DNA of 64,000 bases from Lagopus muta (lineage: Eukaryota > Chordata > Aves > Galliformes > Phasianidae), in contig NC_064435.1 in the NCBI RefSeq assembly GCF_023343835.1, positions 42,246,603 to 42,310,602 on the forward strand, in the 5' to 3' direction. The notes under the pieces are model-generated. The model was not told the DNA's origin. It made no database searches and worked only from the letters and a program-made list of their open reading frames with translations. A program made the translations under genes and the position numbers. Below, piece after piece: positions 1 to 10,100 of the stretch. The stretch's first letter is position 1. Each line of letters begins with the position of its first letter.

Positions 1-2569
1 TCCAGTTTTTGTACTCCTTTTTATCCATGACAACTATTACATGGTGAATTATGAGTTTCAATATAGATTGAATAGAGACATGACCATATCCATTTCTTTC
101 ATAATTACTGTGAGAGAAATAGTAATAGAGAGTGAATGAGGCAAAAGTGTAGCCACAGAAGGAAGATGATTTTCTGACTAAGAGGCAGGACTACTACAGA
201 GACACTGATGGTATGATAACTGCCTCTCCCACAGATTTCCTGTGCAGCTTCGAGTAAGGTACTTAATCTTTCCATGCCTCAACTCTGCGTGGCTAAAGCA
301 GAAGTCAAAATACTTAACTTTATAGAGATGTCACAGAAAAATTTGTGTTTGGGAAGCTACTGGACATTGCTACTACATGTGGGTGCCTGAAACATAGGAG
401 AAAAATATATTTTAGCATTGACTTTGAACAGTTTAGAGAAAATGAAGCACAGCACCTCACATCAAACAAATAAAATGAACAAAATCAGCAGCTCTTGTGA
501 GTGTATCTGAAGTACTAGGAAAGCGCGCAAGTACATCATTTTAAGTCCAGACTGTAATAGATGGACATGCACAACAGAGCAAAAAAGCAATGCCAGCAGC
601 ATCACCTTTCTCCTTTTATATGTTTGAGCACTTAGTTTTGAAAGCTCAATATTAGAATAACGTTATGGGTTTCTATAGAAAATATAACACACATTTCCAC
701 ACATTTGCACTGTATTAATTCCATCTCGTTTCTAAAAATAATGCAGTACTATACAACTTTACATCATATTGATCCAGGTAACTCATGAGTCATTTTCTGT
801 GAGCAGGTATCAATCACTTCATTGTTTACTTGCTGTTGGAAAGAAATTGATTTAATCAAACCTTGCAGTAATACATTATTGATGCATCCCAAGAAAGCAA
901 AGTTGTAATGAACCATCAGGGCCCTAACATAAAACACTGTAAGGAGTGGCAACTTTAGCTTCAATCTTTCACTGTGATTTGCAGAGGCATGTCACTGTAC
1001 TGCCAAAGCTCTGTGCAGGACGACGGCCAGTCTGAGCAGCGCTATGCACTGCTCACATAACAGACTCGGGACAAGTTTTCTGTAACACAGCAAACCCCAG
1101 GAGCCTAGACAAAACCACACAGAGGATCTCATACACCTCTACCACTTACACACAGCAAAGTATCATTTTTACTGGATTTTAGCAAATAATGACCCTTCAG
1201 GGGGGAGTGTTAGTTGATGGGACAGCACGAAAATAGGAGAGAGTCTTAAGTCCTCCTCCTCAGCACAGGCTCAGCCTTTGTTCTCCAGAGGCTCTTAAAC
1301 TTTTCCACATACTGGACCACATGGGAATAGCAATTTTAATAAATACACATTAAAATTCCTTTATGTACATTTGTCAAACAAAAGACAGCTTACAGTAGCA
1401 ACTGCAGCAGCCACTTGAAAGAGGAAAGTTAGAAAAGCATTTGGTTGAATTTACAGACTTTCAAATGCAAGCTGCCTGTTTAAAGCTTGAAAAAACAAGC
1501 GCTATAGCAACACCCACTGCTACCGCTACTTAGCGAATACTGTTTTACTGTGGTTAAACTTCTCTTACAAATCTGAGAAACTAGGCAAAGGTGACAATGT
1601 ATCAGAACACGTTCGCTGAAGCTGAGATACTGCGAAATGTCGTACAATGCAGAATGAACCACACCAGAATTTAGCACTGACCAAGCACATGAGAACACCT
1701 ATGTACAGCTCGCAGAGACATCTATAGGTAGTGTCTGTCTAACACCTCGTAATTATTTACATAGGAGAGGAAGGCTGAACTTCCTATGTAGGAATTCATA
1801 CAAGGTGGAAACATTTTTACAAGGAATGTCTCGTGGAGTGTAACTAATAGAAATATGACATCAATATCCATCGCCAAAAATAGATGCACCATAACCACAG
1901 AGACGTTACTTAGGGAATTATCTCAGAGATGGATAAAATACAAAGTTGACATGGATTCAAAAAAAAAAAGAAAGAAAGAAAAGCAATATAACCAGTGATG
2001 TATCTTCCCTGCTCTGTCATCTTTCTAGGCACTGAACTGAAGCTCAGCCAGACACAAGTTTGCAGAAGACACACACAGAAACACGTACAACCACACATGC
2101 TGTACTGTGCACAGATTGTTGTAAAATTCCTAGAACGAAGAGAAACCATACACACTCGGAAACTGAAAACAACATCAACAGTGTATTCTATTACACTTAG
2201 CAAACAGTAATACAGAACCGTGAAAACAGATACAGTAGGTAAGAGAAGACAGTTTCCTAATGAAGAGGGAATTGAGCAGGTCTCTAGAGCGCCCGTGGGT
2301 TTGATTGCCCTGGATATTTCTCGGCTCAGTTGAGAAAGTAGAGAGGGTGGAGGGAAACCGGGATGAGAGTTCTCTGTCACGTCCTTGCCCCTCTGCCCTG
2401 CCCTCCTGCTCACGCTAACGGGATGAAGTAGCAATTCCCAGATATTTTACTTTTCTCTGCAATTAAACGGAGGGGTATTCTTGGGATATCTGATGCGCGA
2501 ACTCAGAGAGACAAAAACAACCCCTGGATATTTACACACACACACGCAGACGCGAAAGAAGAAAAGAAT
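1..2569 (-). other. ASXL3 intron 1 (partial), nothing further recognised
   Basis: AT-rich sequence downstream of the ASXL3 exon 1 donor. A short CA-rich stretch near 2535-2550 and an A-rich run near 1960-1980 are the only repeats noticed. Open frames here are short, lack splice signals in a sensible phase and resemble nothing known to me. Confidence 0.6.
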
Positions 2570-2764
2570 AGGCATTTCCTCACGCGCACGTTGCCGAAGG
2601 GACGCTGCTATTTCTCCTCTCCAGACGGGGACAGGAGGAGAGCAGAGGGCCGGGCTCAGCCTCGCACAGCCCGGCAGGAGCCGCGCACCCGCTGCCGCCC
2701 GCCTCCGGCACGGGCAATGCCTCCCTTGAGCCCTCGCAGCCCCACCGGCAGCCCCGCGGCCGAA

Positions 2765-3125
2765 CACACCGCCTCGCGGCCGCACACTCCCTCGCACGCG
2801 CTCCCCGTCCCTCGCGCTCACTCGCACACCTCCTCCTTTACACGCTCACACACTTTCGCACACTCGCGTGCAGCTCCGTGCACTCACGCTCTCCCTCACA
2901 TCTTCGTGCACTCCCCCCCACACACACGCGCTCCGTTACACACTTCCTCCCTCGCACACACGCTCCCTCACTCACACACTCCTTTGCACGCTCACACGCA
3001 GACTCACGCACTCCTTCGCACACTTCCGCACACCTTCTCGCACTCCCTCACACACACACACACTCACACTCCCTTGCACACTTCCTCCGTCGCACACGCA
3101 CTGCCGCCCTCTCCCGCTCCCTCCC
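2765..3125. repeat. Diverged CACTC/CACAC-rich tandem tract in ASXL3 intron 1
   Basis: About 360 bases are made almost only of C, A and T on the plus strand, with repeated CGCACACTC, CTCACACAC and CTCCCTCGCAC units separated by short variations. No single period holds throughout, so this is a degenerate micro/minisatellite. It lies inside the CpG island, starting about 90 bases downstream of the ASXL3 exon 1 donor. Long open frames in several phases here are a by-product of the stop-poor composition. Confidence 0.8.
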
Positions 3126-3212
3126 ACGCCCCAACGGCCGCCAACAAAGCGGCGGCGGGACGCGGGCGGCGCGCACACAAGACGCGCACACACAATGCTG
3201 CGCGGCACCTAC

Positions 3213-3266
3213 CAGGCGGGCAGCCTCGGCCCAGGTGCGGTCCTTCTTCTTCCTCTTGTCTTTCAT
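3213..3266 (-). CDS. ASXL3: ASXL3 coding exon 1 (N-terminal 18 codons)
   Basis: Reading the minus strand from the ATG at 3266-3264 gives MKDKRKKKDRTWAEAARL. This is the conserved start of the Additional-sex-combs-like family: a basic KDK-KKK cluster followed by TWAEAARL, the beginning of the HARE-HTH (ASXH-preceding) domain. ASXL1 starts very similarly; the single K-D before RTW fits ASXL3 best. The exon stops in phase 0 at a strong donor, CTG|GTAGGT (GT at 3212-3211), the place where family members also split. ASXL proteins are nuclear; they bind and stimulate BAP1, which removes ubiquitin from histone H2A. The start has A at -3. The remaining exons lie left of the window; no exon-2-like frame is visible in 1-3212. 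Family assignment is firm, and the choice of ASXL3 is strengthened by the CCDC178-like neighbour. Confidence 0.9.
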
Positions 3267-3274
3267 GTTTGCAT
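3263..3274 (-). promoter_or_regulatory. Minimal uORF overlapping the ASXL3 start codon
   Basis: Minus-strand ATG at 3274-3272 opens the frame Met-Gln-Thr-stop. Its TGA (3265-3263) overlaps the ASXL3 ATG (3266-3264) as ATGA. A longer frame from the ATG at 3544 ends on the same TGA. Such an arrangement could allow termination-reinitiation or restrain initiation. The overlap is seen directly; the function is inferred. Confidence 0.5.
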
Positions 3275-3545
3275 CTCATTGAGGTGGTTCGGTGGGGGGC
3301 GGGGGCGGGGGGAGGGCGGACCGGGGGGACGGGAGGAGGGAGGGAGAGGGGGGGGCCCGGAGGGGTTCCGCACGGACAATGATACGTTGACACCGAACGC
3401 CGGAGCCCCCGGGGCGGGAGGGGCGGGGGCGGAGGAGGAGGAGGCGGAGGCGGGGGAGGAGGGGGGCCGGGCCGGCTCGGCTCCCCGCCGCGGCGGCTCA
3501 GCTGACAGCTTGAGGGATGCTCCGCTACGCTCACAACAATGCACT
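3267..3545 (-). other. ASXL3: ASXL3 5' untranslated region (approximate)
   Basis: This is the GC-rich stretch directly upstream of the ASXL3 start codon on the minus strand. The transcription start is not resolved. It is placed near 3500-3545 because a full CRE lies at 3547-3554 and would then sit just upstream. The transcript strand is C-rich, while the plus (template) strand carries many G-runs. Several upstream ATGs exist: 3544 and 3534 if the transcript is long enough, and 3274, which opens a 3-codon uORF ending on the main start codon. Confidence 0.5.
3285..3480 (+). promoter_or_regulatory. G-run cluster with quadruplex potential
   Basis: The plus strand has many runs of three to eight G in close succession, for example around 3294-3360 and 3410-3470. 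This satisfies the usual four-run pattern several times. It overlaps the ASXL3 5' UTR on the template strand, so any quadruplex would form in DNA rather than in the ASXL3 RNA. Confidence 0.6.
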
Positions 3546-3546
3546 A

Positions 3547-3554
3547 TGACGTCA
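3547..3554. promoter_or_regulatory. Consensus CRE palindrome (TGACGTCA)
   Basis: A perfect CREB/ATF full site is followed by another CG (TGACGTCACG), within the CpG island about 280 bases upstream of the ASXL3 ATG. A full CRE close to a start site is a common core-promoter element in CpG-island genes. It suggests, but does not prove, that ASXL3 transcription starts a few tens of bases to its left. Confidence 0.7.
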
Positions 3555-3714
3555 CGCGGGGGAATGGCGCCCGCACCAAACGTCCCTCCGCCGCCGGCGG
3601 CCGCCCTCGCGAGGAGGCCGCCCGAGAGCAGAGCGCGCCCGCCGCCAAGCCTCGCGAGAGCGGCCGCGGCGCCTCTCTCCCCCCCTGGGCCGGGGGCGGC
3701 CGGGAGGGGGCCGG

Positions 3715-3726
3715 ACTACAACTCCC
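3715..3726 (+). promoter_or_regulatory. ZNF143/THAP11-like motif (ACTACAACTCCC)
   Basis: The sequence ACTACAACTCCC closely matches the ACTACAAYTCCC core of the site bound by ZNF143 and THAP11 at CpG-island promoters. It lies about 160 bases upstream of the CRE and could serve ASXL3 or a divergent transcript. Confidence 0.5.
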
Positions 3727-4180
3727 GTGGTGCCGCGCGGCGGGCGGACGGGGCGTCTCCCCAGGGACGCGAAGGGCGCTGCCGGGGCGGGGTCGCCGGG
3801 GTCGCTTGGTACCCGTTGGCGCCGTCCCGCGCCCTGCGTCGCGGCTCTTCTCGGGGGCCCCTTCCCCGCCCGCCCGCCGGGCGCCACTCGCTGCGCTCCC
3901 AGCCCAGCCGAAAATCGGGGCCCGGCCCTTCCCCGCTGCGCGATCTCCTCGCCGGCGCCTACTCACTGCTCGGGGTTCGGCGGTGGGTCCGGGCGTTCCG
4001 GGCGGGCGGCCGCCCCGGGCTGCGGGTGCCTGCGGGGCTCCCGCCTGCGTCTACCCGGTTCCTCTAGCCGTGTCGAAATTGGGCACGGGAGCCCCCGCCG
4101 AGGAGGTGTGGGTTCAGGAGGAGCCGGTGGCTGCGGGGCTCCTGTCGGAGCGGGGAGAAACCCTCCGTTCTGTTGCAGGA

Positions 4181-7100
4181 TAAACAAAGGAGTTGGTGAA
4201 AGCTGGGTTGGTAAAAGCCTGAAGGATGTTCTCCTTTATTGGATGCCTTAGGATTAAGATGCCCACAACGTGGAAAGCTGTGGGTTTAACACACCTTCCT
4301 GAGTTACAGGATATTACGGTGGGGGCTTCTCCCCTATCTCCTCCCCTCCCCCAGCCGTTAAACTATTGGGGGAATACCATTGAAACATTGTGGTGTTTTT
4401 TACTTAGACTGAAATGAATTTCAAATTCTTTAGGCTTTGTGTGTCCATCTGGTCAGTGCTCGTGCCCTCCTTCATCCCTCCACAGCAGCACTGCTGGTCT
4501 GCTGGCATCCATAGTAGTAAAACTATAATTTCCCATCCAATGCACAATTCACTGGAAAAACAAACAAACAAATCAGTCCAAAGAAGCACAACACTAAGGT
4601 TGTCTTACCTAGAGAAGGACAGAGCAGCCCTAGAGGAAGCAGCAGTGGATGCCTGATTGCCCTTGCAGAGCTCTGGCATTGCGTGGGGCTCCAACCTCAC
4701 AATTGTCCTGTTCTTTTTCCCTGTCTTTTACAGCTGGATGTGATCTGTGGAAGGTAGTTCATCGCCACAGAACCTTCCCAGATTTCGTAACACGTTTTCA
4801 CACCCAAATGAAAATAATTAATGAAACAAAATTCTATTAAAACAGTTGCATCTAGATTTTGTTTTGATTCCAGGCTGTCCAGAATCAACCAGAGGATTTG
4901 GAATGCCTCGGAAGTGTTTGAGAGAAAAATGTTGAAGCTGGACTGCTTCAGGCTTGAGTTTGCTTGTGTAACAGACTTAAAATCATTCAGTTGTAGGAAC
5001 AGCTCTGTATTCCTTAACTTTGTTATTTACTGAGTATTTTTTGTCACCTTAGTAACGTCTAGAAAGGAAATGCTCACTATTAGTGTAACTTCTTTGTCAA
5101 CACTTTGTTTCTTTGTTTTATGCCTTTTATATCTCTGCCCTACTTTTTTTTTTTTTTTTTCCTTCCTTTTGCATTTCCTCGCCGTTAGTAATTTCCTATT
5201 CCTTTATAACATGGGCTTCATTCACATCTCCCCCGTGCTAACGCCTAAGTTTTTAGTTGTTAACTACTTCAATAAAGCTGCCTTTGAAATACTGTCACTG
5301 TTCTCAATGTTGAAACTAGAACAAAAGTAAAACAGCACAGTGAGGTTGATCAGTCACTCTTGTTATACATGGCTAAAATAAACATTTCTGTTAGTTTCCT
5401 GCCCGTTTGCAGATAGGTGATGATCTGGCTGTTGGTCTGGTTGCTTCACATACATAACATGAACTGAATTTCCCATTTCTGAAGAGAGCTTTGGGCTTGC
5501 AACAATGGTATTGGGCAGAGGAGGATATTTCTCGAGTAAAGAGAAGTTTAGGGACCCTTTAAATCTTAGGGGTTTTTAGTGGTTTGATTGGTTTGCGCTT
5601 TTGTCTGCTGTAACCAGGACCACACTTTCTGGTATTTCTGTGGATGCATGTATTGCATCCCTTCTATTCAGCTACTGCAGAAATGGGACCAGTTTCTGTG
5701 CTGCTATTGAATTCATCTGCATCATTCCTACAAAGTCCAGGTGCTCCTCAGTTCCTTTGGTTGTTCAAATGCAAATGGTTGGAAATCACATACTTAGTGT
5801 TCCTGACCTTGCTGGAGAAAGAAAACCATTTACACTGTATGATGTATCTGAGCAGAGAGCTAGTGTGCATTCTGCATGCTTTTTCCTCATGATAAAAAAG
5901 AAAATGAATCCATGCCACTGCAACGAAAGAATTCTTTCTGCAATACACGTTGTAGCTGAATTTTATAAACACTGCCAGCATACTAGAAACAAAGCAATCA
6001 ACAGCATAGTGAACTGCTGCTTTGAGGGTGTGAAAAATCATGTCTAACTAAGACTTGAAGCACAGCAGAAAAAGGTCAAATTGAGCTTACAGAAGAAAGG
6101 ATTTCCTATTGATTATAAATAGTATTTACTGCTTGAATTAGATCTGACACTAAAGAGATTGTAACCATTGCTCTAACTGAACTGACAATCACAAAATCAA
6201 GAGTAAGAAGTGGTGAACGGCATTCAAGCTGCAACCACTAGAACTATGGCTGAAAGCTCAGCATACGTAGGGCATATCTCAGAGCCATGATCTCAGGGAA
6301 TTGTATGCATGCTTGTATGTATGACAAGTGTGACTCTGTATAAATATTGAAGGAAGATGTTAGATTCAAATATACCATTAAATTCTACGTAAGCAGTATT
6401 TATGTGAAATTACCATGCCAGATGTTACTGTACTGACTGTGGATGGAAGCAGTTATTTATTATGAATGCATTTGTGTGTGCTTACCTTTTCGTTCAGGAT
6501 AATGTAGATAGGCTACTAAAATAATACTGGCCACTGGCTTCTGCATTTCAGTATTCAGTGAATGCATTTCCCTATAATGCTATAGAAGTTCAACATTTGA
6601 CACATCTAGTGAAAGTACCTGAAGAACAACACTGTTGTTTCCTGCATGTGAAAATGACTTTTGATACATATTGCTGAATTCCTTATTGTGTGCAATAATA
6701 CTCCTTCCAAGTAGAAATCTGTAAACTGCAATAAGTACGCACACTCATACTGGCTGCAATGCTTCAGTACAACCAAACATTTCTGCAACACAAATTCCAG
6801 TTTCAGCTGTTACAAAAGAAATAGTATCAACTATTACATGGAAATACCAGATGTGCAGAAGGGTTTATTCACAGCATGAAAATTCAATCTAATGTGCTGC
6901 TATTACAATGGAAATTATATTTTCTACAATTGAATGAGAGATGCTGAGTCACAAGATAATTAAAAAAATAGCCCCGAATGATGCTAATGAAGACACTGCA
7001 TTTTCTGAATTAATTTCAGCACAGTGGTGACAAAAATCAAACTGAAGTACTTGTTTTTTTATGGACCTAAGGAAGCCAAAAAAAGCCATTGTGATGGACA

Positions 7101-10100
7101 GTTAGCCATTTACAAACAGCGCTGTATTTTCTGCAGAGTATGTTTTCTACTCCTGCTTTAAGGAACACATATTACCAAGCATTCAGAATGCATGAGGTTC
7201 ACAGCGTTTCTTACACGTAATGGACTTTTCTCTTTTGTTCATATGCCATATGGCCCAGAATCATCATTCAGAGTTTTTCAAATATGCTAATAATTCTTAA
7301 TAACAAGCTTGGAATCTAGTATTATCTGGATAATATTACTGTATTTGGACAGACTCCTTAAGCTCATGAAAAAAAAACCACCCTACAGGCTGTACTTCAA
7401 CATGTCAATACAGGAGGGGCTGAAGCTGAATTCTGCTGAATGGTAAACAAGGTATACCACATAGTCTTTTCTTGGGCACGGCATTTTTTACATAGCTCCT
7501 GAAAGAGGTCATAGAACACATGGAAGAGCTCACCTTTCTTTGGAAAGAATAAAAAATAATTTTAAAAGAGACAAGCACTTTTTTTTTTCAGGTTTAAAAT
7601 CAAGATATACTTGTCTGTTCCTGACCACTGAATGGTTGTAGAACTGCTAAGAATAGTAAGTCATAAACCCCAGCTTTACCCTATATCTCATAGCTGATTG
7701 TCTACCAGTGAAAGCTTTGGCTGTAAGCAGTCAGTAGTTCCGCTGCTCACTTCAGTGTTTTTTTTTCAACTGTGTACAATTGTCATTTCTTTTGTCTTAG
7801 ACCAGGAATGGCCAACTATTGTGAAGTTTCTTTTGCACCCTTCTAGCCCTCCAGAGGCCAGATAAAGGCTTAGGCTTCTTTTTGTAGCATCACAGCTGAC
7901 CTAACAAACCCAGGCATAGCTAACCAGGGATTTGCTTTGTCATCCCATCAAATTTAAGGTGGTACAGCATGGACAGCCCACCAAGCAGCCACACTGGAAT
8001 TGCACTCGGATTAATTTCCTTTTCCAGGCAGCACATCCCTGGGCCATGCTGCCACCATTCTTTCATACTATGAATATATTTTACTCAAATCCATGGGGAC
8101 AATTTCTATGAGAAGTCCATTGTATGTGAACCAAGAGCATTTACACTGTATCATAAAAGTGTGAGAAAGGAAACATTTCTTTGTGCATGCACTACAGAAG
8201 AGAACTCCCGTCTGAGGCACCACACTCAGGCTGTACCCAGATCACACCTCCCTGGAAGTTCTGTTAACTGCAGAAAGACTCAGAGGAGCAAGAACTGTCT
8301 GCAGATGGCTAGCAAGATTGCTTTCATTTCTGTGTAGTCAAATCAAAAACACAGCAGCTGATAGTTTATCTCATCTGCTCTTTTTCAGATGCTTATCTAG
8401 TTGATTATATGGAAGTTGTTGCATGGATTATAAATATACTTGCTGCAATTACAGAAGAATTTAAAGCTCTTTGCTTGTAGTATCTGGTTCAGCAGAAATT
8501 ACATATTTTCCTATCTAGAAGGTGATCCAGGAATTCCAAATGCATGGATGCCATTCGACTACCACATTTTAGCCTACAGAATGAATTTCATCTGTAGGAT
8601 GGGTAGGTAGCAAAATGTTGCATCAAGTTATGTGGAATTTTAAGGAATTACGAAGGTGTGAGGAATTAGAAGCAAAATTGATATGCTATTTTATATTTTA
8701 TTTTTCTCACAATGAGTCTCAGAGGATTGTCAGAACAAGCAAAAAAGGATAGGACAAATGTTCATGGCCAGAGCAAAATTAGTGCAGAGTCCCTAAAATC
8801 ACTCACCAGAATGAAGGGAAGTGACTCATGCACTACTAGTACAATTCACCCATTCCTTTTTTTCTCCTTGAATGACTGACTTCAGAGCCCGTTTGTGCAG
8901 TTGCTCTAGCTGTCTAGCTATCTGTCTGCGATAGGCAAAATCATAAAATGACCAAACACAGCATTTATATTGTATGACATCTGCTGCCGAAATCACTTTC
9001 TGGTCTGTTTTTAGCCAAGAGTGAAAGCTGTGAGAACTAGTACCAGTTACCTTACGATGTGCAGTTTTTCCAACAAAGAGTATATATATGTATGTATACA
9101 TATATATAAGATCAGCATCGCATTTCCTATAAGCGAACAAAGAGACAGAATGTTCAGAAATTTGGAAAAGGCTTTGAGACTTCACAGCTAACTTGGAAGG
9201 AAGAGCTTGGAAAACCTTCTCAGTGGACTAATTATAAATTTGAGAAGTAACATACTGTGCAATCACAGAAACTAATGCCAGGAGTGCTACACACACAGAG
9301 TTAAACATTGCTAGGTTGAGGATCCCCAAACCTGACATAATAGCACAATCGCATAGAAACAAGCAGTCTAACAGAAAGAACTGAAGTTCATTGTTGTCCA
9401 GCAGATCTGCTATTCAAATTTTGCTTTGTAAGTGCAAAACCTCAAAATCCTATGGAAGGAGTAGTCAGTGTTTATGTCGTCTCACATGGAGAAAAGGATG
9501 ACATCTGTAAGCTATCTTCTGGATCAGCACACACCTGCTTGCACCTGCTTGCCAAGGGCAAAAAAGAAATATTTGAATTGTTTTCTGGTAATAGGTTACT
9601 TTCCTGTGCCTTCTCAATATAACAAAGCAAATGATACCAGATAGTCTGGTCAGCCTTCTGCTAGCTGCCACTGACTATCTGATTGCACCTGAAACTTTTA
9701 GATAATAACAGTGAATAGCACAAATACATATATATATATATAAAGGTTTATTAACAAGCACACATTTCTGAAAAAGAAGGAAAATATGGTGATGCAGTAT
9801 CGGTGATAAGCAGCAGGAGGTACTTCTCAAAGGCACTGATGCAAAAGAAAAAATCAGTCTGGGGGCATCTCATTGTGTGTTTTGTACGGACTCTTACTGC
9901 AGATGTGATGGATTTGCTGCTCCTTTATGGCTATGGGAACACCTTTCAGTTCTAGCACACCATATGTGATCCTCTGGTTAATAAACAATTTCAGTTTAGG
10001 TGTACTGAATTAGATTTTGCCATTTGACTCCTTTACTCCTCAGTTTAGCAGGTGCTATGAATGCTTGAGACAGCCCCGCTGATTGCAGGAGCCCCTGCTT

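Larger units (their letters stand above)
2570..4180. promoter_or_regulatory. CpG island spanning the ASXL3 promoter
   Basis: This 1.6 kb block is strongly GC-rich and CpG-dense, most strikingly 3130-4140, against an AT-rich surrounding. It contains the ASXL3 first exon, its donor and the upstream promoter region. CpG islands of this size over a first coding exon are typical of broad-type promoters of developmental chromatin genes. The part from about 3560 to 4180 lies upstream of ASXL3 and could also start a plus-strand transcript, but I could not define an exon there. Confidence 0.85.

Noticed and set aside
1910..2434. 174-codon minus-strand frame
   Set aside because: Low-complexity Ser/Leu/Cys/Phe content with no family resemblance; lies in ASXL3 intron 1 without matching splice sites.
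2591..4251. Several long overlapping frames (up to 399 codons) on both strands
   Set aside because: They arise from stop-poor CpG-island and CACTC-repeat sequence; many frames are open at once and composition is repetitive (His/Thr/Ser or Pro/Ala/Arg). Only the short ASXL3 exon is supported.
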